Assembly (NCBI GenBank): GCA_965198855.1
Contig: CBDAPZ010000002.1
Coordinates: 682,001-746,000, forward strand
Direction: 5' to 3'
Length of the DNA: 64,000 bases
DNA from: BOG-908 sp965198855
GTDB lineage: Bacteria > Pseudomonadota > Alphaproteobacteria > Acetobacterales > Acetobacteraceae
Under the pieces are notes generated by a model that saw only the letters and a program-made list of their open reading frames with translations, ran no database searches and had not been told where the DNA came from. Made by a program: the position numbers and the translations under genes. Positions within the stretch are counted from its first letter, which is position 1, and each line of letters begins with the position of its first letter. Positions 26,455 through 35,372 of the stretch are shown in pieces.

Positions 26455-27555
26455 ATGACCAAGGCTCTCGGATACGCTGCCACCCATAGCTTCTCTCGCC
26501 TCAAACCCCTCGAATTCGAACGCAACGAGGCCGGACCTGACGAGGTGGAGATCGAGGTTCTGTTCTGCGGCGTGTGCCATTCGGATGTTCACCAGGCGGA
26601 GAATGACTGGGGCAATACGGTTTATCCCTGCATGCCAGGCCACGAAGTGGTAGGTCGCGTGACGAAAACTGGCGCCAGCGTCACCCGCCATATCATCGGT
26701 GACCTGGTCAGTGTCGGCTGCATGATCGATAGCTGCCAGAGCTGCCATTCCTGCCGCGATGGCGACGAACAGTATTGCGAAGGTCCCAATTCATGGCTCG
26801 CGACGTATAATGGCCCGATGAAGCCGGCCGCCATGGCAAAGACCGGCAAGAACATGTACGAGCGCGACAACACCTATGGTGGTTACTCGACGTCGATCAC
26901 CGTCAAGGAAAGCTTCGTTCTTAAAATTCCCAGCGCTCTTCGGGTCGAATCCGCAGCGCCGATCCTGTGTGCAGGTGTGACCACCTACTCTCCGCTTCGC
27001 CATTGGAACGTGAAGGCAGGCGACAAAGTGGGTGTGGTGGGTTTCGGCGGGCTCGGCGACATGGCGGCCAAGATTGCCAAGGCCATGGGTGCCGAGGTGA
27101 CCGTGTTCACCACCACCAACGAGAAGGTGACCGAGGCGGAGAATCTCGGCGTAAAAGGTGTGATCGAGACCGACAAGAAAGCGCTCGAGCCGCTCGAAGC
27201 GAGCTTCGACTTCATTCTTTCGACCATCCCGGAAGCCCACAGGATCGATCCGTTCGTGGCGCTGCTCAAGCGCGACGGCGCCTACGTTGCCGTGGGCGCA
27301 ATTGCCCCAATGCCGGGCTACAACAATATGCAGGTTGTTATGGGACGCAAGACAATCTCCGGTTCGCTGATCGGGAGCATCGCAGAGACGCAGGACGTCC
27401 TGGAGTTTTGCGCCGAGCATAACATTGCGCCTGAGATCGAGCTTATTCCGATCCAGGAGATCAATGAGGCTTATAAGAAGGTGAAGTCGGGGGATGTGCG
27501 GTTTCGGTATGTAATCGATATGGCTTCTTTGAAGCGAGAGTTTGCGGAAGCGTAG
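26455..27555 (+). CDS. zinc-dependent alcohol/cinnamyl-alcohol dehydrogenase (YahK-like)
   Basis: A 366-residue medium-chain dehydrogenase. The catalytic zinc ligands are in FCGVCHSDVHQ and GHEVVG; the structural zinc site is the four-cysteine cluster CMIDSCQSCHSCRDGDEQYC; the cofactor loop is GFGGLGDMAAK. These fit the NADP-dependent CAD/YahK group, which reduces a range of aldehydes to alcohols. The ATG at 26455 has AGGGA 8 bases upstream and gives the normal family length; the long upstream frame is not native. The gene ends two bases before repeat copy D and is divergent from the SDR gene. Confidence 0.9.
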   Translation: MTKALGYAATHSFSRLKPLEFERNEAGPDEVEIEVLFCGVCHSDVHQAENDWGNTVYPCMPGHEVVGRVTKTGASVTRHIIGDLVSVGCMIDSCQSCHSCRDGDEQYCEGPNSWLATYNGPMKPAAMAKTGKNMYERDNTYGGYSTSITVKESFVLKIPSALRVESAAPILCAGVTTYSPLRHWNVKAGDKVGVVGFGGLGDMAAKIAKAMGAEVTVFTTTNEKVTEAENLGVKGVIETDKKALEPLEASFDFILSTIPEAHRIDPFVALLKRDGAYVAVGAIAPMPGYNNMQVVMGRKTISGSLIGSIAETQDVLEFCAEHNIAPEIELIPIQEINEAYKKVKSGDVRFRYVIDMASLKREFAEA

Positions 27556-27556
27556 A

Positions 27557-27683
27557 GAGGAGGCCTTTTTTTCTGAAGAAAAGAAGCAAAAGACTTTTAT
27601 GTGGCTGTCGCGGTTCTATCCGGCAGCGCGTGCACAAACCATAAAAGTCTTTTGGCTCTTTTTTTCCAAAAAGAACTTCTTCC
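27557..27683. repeat. bipartite palindromic repeat, copy D (full)
   Basis: The reference copy for the family. The left arm is a hairpin with GAAGAAAAGAAGC as its 3' side, followed by AAAAGACTTTTATG. The core is GGCTGTCGCGG, TTCTA, TCCGGCAGCG, able to fold into a 7-bp GC-rich stem. The right arm starts CATAAAAGTCTTTTGG and ends ACTTCTTCC. It lies between convergent genes and touches both stop codons (TAG at 27553-27555; TAA at 27684-27686). Confidence 0.9.
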
Positions 27684-28733
27684 TTATGTCCAATATAAAA
27701 CCCTTGTCGCGGGCAGCCATTTTCCAATTGACGCCTCGATAGACGCGCGCATCGCCACCATCTCCTCTTTCGGAAAAACGTATTTCAACGAGCCGAACTT
27801 CGTCGTCTTCCGGATGCGTTGCGCTTCATTCATCTCCAGCGAGCTTCCGGGATACCATGCGGCCAACACGTCCTTTGATTTTGGCGTGAAACGATGCGTA
27901 ATCAATTCCGCCGTCAGATCAACGCCCGGCACATCCCGCAATGCCTCGGCGACATCTGCAAATAAACGGTCATACGCCTCGGCCCAATGTGGCAGCCGCA
28001 GAATGGGTGCCACGGTGAGGCCAACCGGATATCCTGCCAACGCCATCGCGCGCAGGGCGGCCAGGCGCTGTGGCATACGCGGTGCGCCGCCTTCATGCCG
28101 CTCCGCCTCACGCGCATTGACCGAGAAACGAACCCGTGTGCGGCCGTTATGCTGCAGGCCGAGCAATGAACCCACCGCGTCGAATTTTGTCGTAAAGCGC
28201 AACTGCACCGGTGCACCCCACGCGCCGAACTGGGTGATGCAGGCGGCCAGATGCCCGGTCAGGTGCTCGAGGGCGAGCGGATCGGTGTAGCAGGAGCACT
28301 CGAATGTCGTCCCCTCATGGGCGCGGGCGCTGGAGGCCGAGGTGACCGCACCTTGCCCGAACGCAGCCGGCAGTTCCGCCAGGATCTCCGGCAGGTTGGC
28401 GTAGGCGCGGATGATCGGCGGCCCGGCCAAGGATCCGGCTAGGTAGCAATAGGCGCAATGCGCCGGGCAGCCCTCCGCCAGGTCGAAGCGCCAATCGGCC
28501 GAAGGCGGAATCGGCTGCAGCCGCCGGCGGCTCGGGCTGGCGGTGATGACGGCCAGCGTGCGCTTGGCGTCGCGATAGGTGCCCGGCAGCCCGGTCAAAC
28601 GGTCCGACCGCAGCCGCACCACCTCCGCGCCAAGGGTTGCCGCGCGCTCGACGATGGCAGCCCCCTCCGTCCAGCCGAGAGCGGAGGGGGTGGCGAGAAC
28701 GAAGCGTGGGATCCAGGGGCGCAGCATAGGCAT
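27684..28733 (-). CDS. SPL-family radical SAM protein (spore-photolyase-like)
   Basis: A 349-residue radical SAM protein. The cluster-binding motif is CPAHCAYCYLAGS (C-x3-C-x2-C), followed by TDPLALEHLTGHL and RFTTKFDAV, and then RFSVNAREAERHEGGAPRM, where an SPL-like strand and the RLAALRAMALAGYPVGLTV helix-strand pair occur. These are features of the spore photoproduct lyase-like group, which repairs thymine photoproducts in Bacillus spores. Non-spore-forming Proteobacteria have many members of unknown role. It stands alone, between repeat copy D and the flavoprotein gene. The substrate is unknown. Confidence 0.85.
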   Translation of the reverse strand: MPMLRPWIPRFVLATPSALGWTEGAAIVERAATLGAEVVRLRSDRLTGLPGTYRDAKRTLAVITASPSRRRLQPIPPSADWRFDLAEGCPAHCAYCYLAGSLAGPPIIRAYANLPEILAELPAAFGQGAVTSASSARAHEGTTFECSCYTDPLALEHLTGHLAACITQFGAWGAPVQLRFTTKFDAVGSLLGLQHNGRTRVRFSVNAREAERHEGGAPRMPQRLAALRAMALAGYPVGLTVAPILRLPHWAEAYDRLFADVAEALRDVPGVDLTAELITHRFTPKSKDVLAAWYPGSSLEMNEAQRIRKTTKFGSLKYVFPKEEMVAMRASIEASIGKWLPATRVLYWT

Positions 28734-28801
28734 GATATCGGAATGGCGGGCCGTGATGGCAGGTAATGCGCGATCAATCCGCCGCTAGCGCCCTGGCGCC
28801 C

Positions 28802-30427
28802 TCAGCTCAGTCGCAGTGCCAGGCTGAGCTTTTTGGTGATTGTCTGGTCACGCAGTATCTCGCGCGCGGCGTTGCTGCCCGGCATGCCGGAGACGCCGCC
28901 CCCCGGATGTGTACCGGCGCCGCACATGTACAAGCCCTTGATGGGTGCACGGTAACTGCCGTTCCCGAGAATGGGGCGCGCCGCCCAAAGCTGGTCCAGC
29001 GACATATGGCCGTGCATGATGTCGCCGCCTACCAGACCGAATTTTTCCTCCAGGTCAGCCGGTGACAGGCTCATGCGCCCGAGGATGGAGGCTTTGAAGT
29101 TCGGCGCGAAGCCGTTCACGGTATCGATCATCAGATCGGCAACTTCTTCTCGTGCGTCGGCCCAATCGCGGCCGGCAAGCGTGGGCGCCACCTGCTGGCA
29201 GAAGAGGCTCGCCACATGCTGGTGGGGCGGCGCCAGGGTGGAATCGACCGTGCTGGGAATGAGGATCTCGACGATCGGCTGGCGGGACCAGCCGAACGCG
29301 CGTGCATCCTGGTAGGCGCGATCCATGTAGTCGAGCGTGGGCGCGAGGATGATGCCGCTGCCATGATGCTCCGCGGCGTCGCGCCCAGGGAGGCAGGTGA
29401 AATCCGGCAATTCGCTGAGGGCGACGTTCATGCGGAACGTCCCTGAGCTGCATTTATAGCCGTCGATGCGCCGCCTGAAGGCCGGCTCGAGATGGGCAGG
29501 ATCGATCAGGCGCTGGAACAGCAAGCGCGGATTGAGATTGGAGACAACGATGTCCGCATCGATCTGCCGGCCATCCTGCAACATGACGCCGGTCGCCTTG
29601 CCGGATTTCACCTGCACTTCACGCACGGCTGCCTCGAGACGTATCTCCACGCCTGCTTCCGTGCAGGCTTCTCCCATGCCACGGGTGATCGCACCCATGC
29701 CGCCGATCGCGTGGCCCCAATTGCCTTTCTTGCCGTTCACACCACCAAAGGTGTGGTGCAGCAGGACATAGGCAGAGCCGGGCGTGTCGGGGCTGGCATA
29801 ATTGCCGACGATTGCGTCGAAGCCGAGCACGGCCTTGATCTCGTCGCATTCGAACCAGGCATTTAGAACATCGCGCGCGCTTTTGGTGAAAAGATCTAGT
29901 AGGTTACGCTGCTGTTCCTGGCCCAGCCCACGCAGCATGTTGCCCTGTCGCAGCGCGCGCGGGAGGCCTGCGATACCATCAGGCATGTTCGGTGGCGATT
30001 GCATGGCGAGAACGCGCAACACATCGCCAATCTCGTCCAGCATTGCATAATAGGCCGGCAGATTTTCTGCGTCCTTCGCCGAGAACTTTGCAATTTCGGC
30101 TTGGCTGCGAACGAGGCCGCCACCCATTTTCAGGTAGCGTCCATCCTCGGTCGGCAGGAAGTTCGCAACAGGCCGCTCGATGATCTCCAGGCCGCGTGCA
30201 TGCAGTCCCATATCGGCGATCACGCGCTCATGCAGAAGGCTCACCGTGTAACTCGCCACTGAGTTGCGAAAGCCCGGATGGAATTCTTCGGTCACCGCAG
30301 CCCCACCGACGATTCCACGGCGTTCGCAGACCGTCACCTGCAATCCAGCCTTTGCAAGATAGAAAGCGCAGACAAGGCCGTTATGGCCGCCGCCGATGAT
30401 CACTGCAGTGCGTTTTGGCATCTTCAA
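28802..30427 (-). CDS. phytoene-desaturase-like FAD oxidoreductase (PYROXD2-like)
   Basis: A 541-residue flavoprotein. The N-terminal dinucleotide loop is VIIGGGHNGLVCAFYLAKAG, followed by the GGAAVTEE motif of the phytoene desaturase superfamily; the C-terminal FAD motif is IKGLYMCGAGTHPGGGVSGMPG with NAARE. It is most like PYROXD2-type proteins of unknown substrate, not like a true carotenoid desaturase, and no carotenoid genes are nearby. The Rieske oxygenase gene ends 16 bases upstream on the same strand, so the two are probably co-transcribed and may act on the same compound. Confidence 0.87.
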   Translation of the reverse strand: MKMPKRTAVIIGGGHNGLVCAFYLAKAGLQVTVCERRGIVGGAAVTEEFHPGFRNSVASYTVSLLHERVIADMGLHARGLEIIERPVANFLPTEDGRYLKMGGGLVRSQAEIAKFSAKDAENLPAYYAMLDEIGDVLRVLAMQSPPNMPDGIAGLPRALRQGNMLRGLGQEQQRNLLDLFTKSARDVLNAWFECDEIKAVLGFDAIVGNYASPDTPGSAYVLLHHTFGGVNGKKGNWGHAIGGMGAITRGMGEACTEAGVEIRLEAAVREVQVKSGKATGVMLQDGRQIDADIVVSNLNPRLLFQRLIDPAHLEPAFRRRIDGYKCSSGTFRMNVALSELPDFTCLPGRDAAEHHGSGIILAPTLDYMDRAYQDARAFGWSRQPIVEILIPSTVDSTLAPPHQHVASLFCQQVAPTLAGRDWADAREEVADLMIDTVNGFAPNFKASILGRMSLSPADLEEKFGLVGGDIMHGHMSLDQLWAARPILGNGSYRAPIKGLYMCGAGTHPGGGVSGMPGSNAAREILRDQTITKKLSLALRLS

Positions 30428-30443
30428 TCTTCGCTTCTGCCGG

Positions 30444-31598
30444 TCAACGCGATGCCGCGTGACTCCACCCAGGCGGCGGCGCGCGATGCGCGCGCGCGGC
30501 GGGGATCAAGTCGCGCATGCGCCGGCCGAAGCTTTTCAAACTCACCTCACCATCGCCGAGCGGCCCGACCGTGTAGCTGCGCGAGGCCATGCCGTGTTGC
30601 ACGCGCTCGATCAGCGCCTTGTCCTCGAGGCTGACGGTGCGGTTGATACGCCAGTTCAGATAACGCGCCGCACGCATCTCGCGCCTCTCGTCCGGAACTA
30701 CATAGGCAATCTCTCGAATGATCGTCTTCGTCGGTGTCAGAGGTATGCTTTGCATGAAATCGATCTGATCCGGATACACGTCGAACGCGATGTTGGGCCA
30801 GAGCTTGTAGTAGCTCCACAGACGCCGGCGCTCCGCCGGCAGATAGGGCACCTCCGGCAGGAATTGCTGATAGAGGCGCTCGGACAAATTCAGAGAAGGC
30901 TCGTCCAGCAGCCCGCCCCACATCTTGTCGACCCAGCCACGCGATTCCACGCCATATCCCTTGCCGAACAGCCGTGTGAGACCAGGATGCGCCACCCTGA
31001 TGTGCAGCGCATCGGAATAATTATCGCCGACATTCTTCCAGTTGACCGCACGCTCGCGCAGCGTGACACGGCCGAGCGGCACCAGCTCCTCCAGCCGATA
31101 CGGTGCGAGTTCCGCATCGTAGGGCGACATCATCTCCGCCACCGACGGACCACCGGCCTCGAGCCTGACAAAGACGAAGCCGCGATAGACCTCCAGCTCC
31201 ACCGGCACCAGGCCGTGGCGGCTCATGTCCAGAGCGCCGAAGGCCGTGCGTTCGGGCATGCCGATCAAGGCGCCATCAAGGCCATAGGTCCATGCATGGT
31301 AGGGGCAGACGATACGGCCGCCGCATTGGCCGGCATCGCCGTCCAGCAGGCGCGCCGCACGGTGGCGGCACACATTGTAGAAACCACGCGGCTGCAGATC
31401 GGCGCCGCGCACCACCACGATCGTCTCGCCGAACATGTCGAGCGTATGATAGCGGCCCGGCGACGGTATGTCGCTCAGATGGCAGACGATCTGCCATGAC
31501 GGGCGAAACACCTTGTCCGCTTCTGCCGCCAGAAACTCCGGATCATGGTAGATCCATGCGGGAAGACTGAGCCGGTCTTCTGCCATCTCCGCCTGCAT
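30444..31598 (-). CDS. Rieske non-heme iron oxygenase, alpha subunit
   Basis: A 384-residue ring-hydroxylating-type oxygenase. The Rieske cluster ligands are CRHR (C-x-H) and, after 16 residues or so, CPYHAW (C-x2-H). The mononuclear iron site is in NWKNVGDNYSDALHIRVAHPG, where two His and an upstream Asp bridge to the Rieske centre. The family covers aromatic dioxygenases and quaternary-amine demethylases such as GbcA and carnitine oxygenase; the NY-x-D-x2-H pattern is compatible with either. A reductase gene is not visible nearby. The ATG at 31598 is preferred; the long upstream frame is antisense to the MFS start. Confidence 0.87.
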   Translation of the reverse strand: MQAEMAEDRLSLPAWIYHDPEFLAAEADKVFRPSWQIVCHLSDIPSPGRYHTLDMFGETIVVVRGADLQPRGFYNVCRHRAARLLDGDAGQCGGRIVCPYHAWTYGLDGALIGMPERTAFGALDMSRHGLVPVELEVYRGFVFVRLEAGGPSVAEMMSPYDAELAPYRLEELVPLGRVTLRERAVNWKNVGDNYSDALHIRVAHPGLTRLFGKGYGVESRGWVDKMWGGLLDEPSLNLSERLYQQFLPEVPYLPAERRRLWSYYKLWPNIAFDVYPDQIDFMQSIPLTPTKTIIREIAYVVPDERREMRAARYLNWRINRTVSLEDKALIERVQHGMASRSYTVGPLGDGEVSLKSFGRRMRDLIPAARAHRAPPPGWSHAASR

Positions 31599-31772
31599 CG
31601 ATGATCTGCCCTTATGGCTCAAGCACCCTGTGGCACCTTGTGTTTCTGTAGGACATCCCAGTCGTTCCAGCAACCTTGCCCTGCTTGACACACGTTCAGC
31701 GACGCGGCGTGATGTCGGAACGATCGGGGGATGGTGCTCGCGCATGACGACATCATTTATGCATTTTAGGGC

Positions 31773-33068
31773 ATGACAAGATCTTTCCGCAGGCGCTGGG
31801 CGATCTTCGGATTCCTGTTCCTGTTCACCTTCGCAGCCTACGTGCAGCGCACGGCGATTACCGTAGCGGCGGAACCGATGATGCCGCAGCTTGGCCTGAC
31901 GCAATTGCAGATCGGCTGGCTCGAGACCGCGTTCCTCATCACCTACACGGCGCTACAATTTCCCGGTGGCTTGGCGGGACAATACCTCGGTGCACGCCGC
32001 ATGTTCGCCCTATGCGGCTTGCTCTCATTGCTCGCAACGCTCGCAGTGCCCCTCGCACCCTCGCTTGCGCACGGCACGCTGCTGTTCTGGATATTACTGG
32101 CCGCGCAACTGCTTCTCGGCCTATCGCAGGCACCGATTTTCGCAATGCTCTCCGGAACGCTGGAATGCTGGTTTCCGCCGCGGCAATGGGCGCTCACCCA
32201 GGGGCTTTCGAGCTGCGGCATCGGCCTCGGCGGTGCCGCAGCGCCGGCTGCAATCGCCTCGCTGATGGTGACGCTGGGCTGGCGCGCGGCATTGCTGATC
32301 GTGGCCATGCCGATGGCCTTCCTCGTCGCATTCTGGTGGCGGCAGGGACGCGACAGGCCCTCGCAACATCCGAAGATCACGGCGGCAGAACTCGCCGAAC
32401 TGCCGGACGCACATGCGTCGATCGGCATGGCCCCGCCAAGTTGGCCACGCATCCGCGCATTGCTGCTGAACCCCGACCTTGCTGGGCTGACATTCAGCTA
32501 TTTCACGATGAACCTGGTGTTCTATCTCATCACCTTCTGGAGTTTCCTCTACCTCGTGCAGGCGCGGCATTTCAGCGTGCTGCAAGGCGGACTGGCCGCG
32601 GCGTTGCCACCTCTGGCAGGCGCCATAGGCGCAGGCCTCGGCGGCGCGGGCGCCAGCGCGCTGAGCGCACGGCTGGGCACCGCAGCCGGGCTGCGGCTGC
32701 TCCCACTGCTGACGTTGCCGTCGGCCGGCATCCTGCTGCTCGTTTCCGTCCATTCCGCCTCAGCATGGACGGCGCTGTTCGGCCTGTCGCTCGCGTTCGG
32801 ATTGCTGGAGGTAAATGAAGGGCCGTTCTGGGCCGCCTCAATGGAGATCGGCCGTGAGGATGCGGTGTCCGCAGGCGCCATACTGAACACCGGCGGCAAT
32901 ATAGGCGGCATCGTTGCAACGCCGCTGGTGGCTTTCCTCTCGGGCGGTGGGGATTGGACGACGCCCTTCGTAGCGGGGGCTGCGTGCGCGCTGGTGAGTG
33001 CGTTGATCTGGCTGTTTATCGATCCGGCGGCGCGCGCGCACCGAAGGGAAGTAAGTCTTCTTTTCTGA
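31773..33068 (+). CDS. MFS transporter (ACS/anion-cation symporter type)
   Basis: A 431-residue protein with twelve membrane segments. The N-terminal motif FAAYVQRTAITVAAEPM replaces the usual NYLDR, and helix 2-3 has GQYLGARRMFALCG. LEVNEGPFWAASMEIGRE and AGAILNTGGNIGGI in the second half are typical of ACS-family carriers of organic anions. It is divergent from the Rieske gene, 174 bases away, and could import that enzyme's substrate. The last few residues (EVSLLF) and the stop codon come from repeat copy E, so the C-terminus was recast by the repeat. Confidence 0.86.
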   Translation: MTRSFRRRWAIFGFLFLFTFAAYVQRTAITVAAEPMMPQLGLTQLQIGWLETAFLITYTALQFPGGLAGQYLGARRMFALCGLLSLLATLAVPLAPSLAHGTLLFWILLAAQLLLGLSQAPIFAMLSGTLECWFPPRQWALTQGLSSCGIGLGGAAAPAAIASLMVTLGWRAALLIVAMPMAFLVAFWWRQGRDRPSQHPKITAAELAELPDAHASIGMAPPSWPRIRALLLNPDLAGLTFSYFTMNLVFYLITFWSFLYLVQARHFSVLQGGLAAALPPLAGAIGAGLGGAGASALSARLGTAAGLRLLPLLTLPSAGILLLVSVHSASAWTALFGLSLAFGLLEVNEGPFWAASMEIGREDAVSAGAILNTGGNIGGIVATPLVAFLSGGGDWTTPFVAGAACALVSALIWLFIDPAARAHRREVSLLF

Positions 33069-33177
33069 CGAAAAGAAGCAAAAGACATTTACGTCGCTGT
33101 CGCGGCTCTCTCCGGCAACGCATGCCACAATAATAAAAGTTTTTTGGTTCTTTTTCTCAAAAAGAACTGCTTGCTTT
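33050..33177. repeat. bipartite palindromic repeat, copy E (full)
   Basis: The left arm has CTTCTTTTCTGAC and GAAAAGAAGC, the core reads GCTGTCGCGGCTCTCTCCGG, and the right arm carries GGTTCTTTTTCTC and AAAAAGAACTGC. The left edge lies within the end of the MFS gene and supplies its TGA (33066-33068); the right edge abuts the TAG of the VOC gene. It separates two convergent transcripts. Confidence 0.87.
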
Positions 33178-34017
33178 CTATACGGCAGATCCAAGAAGCA
33201 GCAAAGCATGCCCATCGGGATCGTGGATCAAGGCTGCATGCGAGCCGTCCGCAAGACGCACGGTTGCCACATGCTGCGATAGCGTATCGATACTGAGCAC
33301 AAGACGTGTCGCAGCAATGTCGGACGAACGCTGCGCTATCCCCGTGCGCCCTCTCGGCACACGATAGCCAAGTAGTTCCACATGCGGTGTTGCCTGTTGC
33401 GGGGACAATCCAATGACGTCAACGCGGGTTGAGTCCAGATCATCCATCGCATCCTGTTCCGGGCCGGCGTTCACCTGGCGAGAAGCGACGGAAAAGCCAA
33501 GCTCATGCGTGTAGAAGGCAATGCTCTTTTCGATATCCGAGACAGAGATGGCAGAATGGTCTATCCCGCCCGCACTTTTCGGATCAGGTTGCGGAAACTG
33601 GATTAATTCCAAAGGATGGCCTTCGGGATCGCGAAATTTGTAGGCAATGATACCGCCGGGCAGCGTTTGCGGACCATTGCGGGAGATGGCGGTGTGCGGA
33701 TGCCGGCTCAGGATCGTATAGGTGTCAATGACGTTTTCGCAGACCAACGCGATATGTTGAAAAATGAGATCATTGCTCCCGCGCTCGCACGGATAGTCGT
33801 CACCCGGAGGATTGAACGCTGCTAGCTCCAGGCATTGGCGGCCACGTCGCAGTTCGACCAAGGCTATTCGTTCGGCACCGAGCAGTTTGGCGATAGCGGG
33901 ATCAGCCGTTTGCGGCGAGCCAGCTGCGGCGAAGCCCAGGGCCTGGCAATAAAAATCCTGCATGGCGGCAAGATCGCGCACCGTCAGACTGATACGCTGC
34001 AATGCCAGGGTTTTCAC
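33178..34017 (-). CDS. two-domain VOC/glyoxalase family protein
   Basis: A 279-residue protein with two vicinal-oxygen-chelate halves: about residues 5-135 (LQRISLTVRDLAAMQDFY, then FRDPEGHPLELIQFP) and 145-275 (IDHSAISVSDIEKSIAFY, then IHDPDGHALLLLG). Metal-binding His and Glu positions are present in each half. The family includes extradiol dioxygenases, glyoxalases and isomerases. The start is a GTG at 34017, which overlaps the TGA of the lactonase gene by three bases, so the frame further upstream is not used. It is the last gene of a five-gene operon and ends at repeat copy E. Its reaction is unknown. Confidence 0.82.
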   Translation of the reverse strand: MKTLALQRISLTVRDLAAMQDFYCQALGFAAAGSPQTADPAIAKLLGAERIALVELRRGRQCLELAAFNPPGDDYPCERGSNDLIFQHIALVCENVIDTYTILSRHPHTAISRNGPQTLPGGIIAYKFRDPEGHPLELIQFPQPDPKSAGGIDHSAISVSDIEKSIAFYTHELGFSVASRQVNAGPEQDAMDDLDSTRVDVIGLSPQQATPHVELLGYRVPRGRTGIAQRSSDIAATRLVLSIDTLSQHVATVRLADGSHAALIHDPDGHALLLLGSAV

Positions 34018-34916
34018 GGAAACTGCGCGCCACGCACATTGGTGTAGATGGCAAGAAGCTTGTGCGATGCGCAGATGAACAGCCGCGATTTGTTGCGCCC
34101 GCCAAAAGCAAGATTGGAGACGGTTGCTCCCGCCAATATCTTGCCCATCAAATGCCCATCGGTATCGATGCAATGCACGCCATCCGCGGCCCCGCTCCAG
34201 ATCCGGCCGGCTTCGTCCACCCTGAAGCCGTCCGCATAGCCCGGCGACACCTTGTGAAAAATCCTGCCGCCCGAGAGCGTTTTCCCGTCTTTCACGTCGA
34301 AGACGCGTATGTGCTGCGTAGGATTAAGCGCAAATTGCGCGCCAGTCTCTGCGATATAGAGCAGCTTTTCGTCCGGCGAAAATGCCAACCCGTTCGGCCC
34401 CTCGAAATCATCCGCGACAATGGTCAGCGCGCCGTTGGCGGGATCGAACCTATAGACCGCCGGCGCTGATTCAGAAACTCTTTTGCCACCTTCATAATCC
34501 GTGCTGAGGCCGTAAAGCGGATCGGTGAACCAGATCGCGCCGTCGCTATGCACGACCAGATCGTTGGGCCCGTTTAGGCGTTTGCCAAGATGACGATCGA
34601 CGAGCACGATTTCCCGTCCATCAAGCTCCGTGCGGGTAATACCTCCGACGCCATGCGAGCAACCGATCAGTCGCCCTTGCCGGTCACGTGCATGCCCATT
34701 GGCAAAGTTGGAAGGATTGCGAAACACCGAGATGCCGGCATCCGCTGTCCAGCGCATGATCCGATTGTTAGGTATATCGCTGACAAGCAACTGGTCGGCA
34801 TCGGCACACCAGACCGGGCCTTCAAGCCACGCAAAACCTTCACCCAAGCAAAGCAGTGGCGCGTTATGCAAAACCAGCGCGTTGAAAGCGGGATCGATTA
34901 GAACAAGAGGATCCAT
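34014..34916 (-). CDS. SMP-30/gluconolactonase family lactonase
   Basis: A 300-residue six-bladed beta-propeller. The metal-binding residues appear in GEGFAWLEGPVW (Glu), NGPNDLVVHSDGAIWFTDP (Asn and Asp), EGPNGLAFSPDEKLLY (Asn) and SPGYADGFRVDEAGRIW (Asp). The family hydrolyses sugar lactones such as gluconolactone. Together with the GMC oxidoreductase two genes upstream it could oxidise a sugar to a lactone and then open the ring. It overlaps the VOC gene and follows the cupin gene by 6 bases. Confidence 0.88.
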   Translation of the reverse strand: MDPLVLIDPAFNALVLHNAPLLCLGEGFAWLEGPVWCADADQLLVSDIPNNRIMRWTADAGISVFRNPSNFANGHARDRQGRLIGCSHGVGGITRTELDGREIVLVDRHLGKRLNGPNDLVVHSDGAIWFTDPLYGLSTDYEGGKRVSESAPAVYRFDPANGALTIVADDFEGPNGLAFSPDEKLLYIAETGAQFALNPTQHIRVFDVKDGKTLSGGRIFHKVSPGYADGFRVDEAGRIWSGAADGVHCIDTDGHLMGKILAGATVSNLAFGGRNKSRLFICASHKLLAIYTNVRGAQFP

Positions 34917-34922
34917 CGCCTA

Positions 34923-35372
34923 TCACTTGGTGTGGCAAGGTTTGCGTACCGGCGGCACATGCAGCTGGATCGTCATCAGCTTGGCCGGCTCATCGCCAAT
35001 CGTGCCGGAGCGATGACCGAGACGGCCCTCGGCATCGCGCACGCATCCCTGGTCCTCACCGAGCGAGATGTCCCCAGGGCCCATCTCAATGCGTGTTCCG
35101 TCCATCGCCTCCACCCACCAGCGGCCCGAGAGCGGCACGATCCATTGCGGCGCCGGATTCTGATGCCACTCGCCCACCCAGCCGACCGGCTGCACGGTGA
35201 ACACCGCCGTGCTTTCACCACGCGGCTGATGATTATTCCATTGCGGGTCTGCATCGCCCACGCCCTTGAGCTCGAACTCGGTCAGTTCGCAGCGCTGCTG
35301 ATGGCTCACACCGGCCGCATCGGTCCAGAGATGCCAATAACCGATGGTCGGCTTAGGCCCGGAATCGGTCAT
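34923..35372 (-). CDS. cupin-domain protein
   Basis: A 149-residue single-domain cupin. The first cupin motif lies in WVGEWHQNPAPQWIVPLSGRWWVEAMDG and the second in EMGPGDISLGEDQ. Only one or two of the usual metal-binding histidines are seen, so it may be a binding or sensor protein instead of an enzyme. The start region is HLWTDAAGVSHQQRCELTEF. It overlaps the DoxX gene by four bases (ATGA) and lies 6 bases before the lactonase gene, in the middle of the operon. Function unknown. Confidence 0.78.
   Translation of the reverse strand: MTDSGPKPTIGYWHLWTDAAGVSHQQRCELTEFELKGVGDADPQWNNHQPRGESTAVFTVQPVGWVGEWHQNPAPQWIVPLSGRWWVEAMDGTRIEMGPGDISLGEDQGCVRDAEGRLGHRSGTIGDEPAKLMTIQLHVPPVRKPCHTK

Noticed and set aside
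28802..30427. Carotenoid desaturase (crtI)
   Set aside because: The overall fold matches, but the sequence is closer to PYROXD2-like proteins and no carotenoid genes are nearby.
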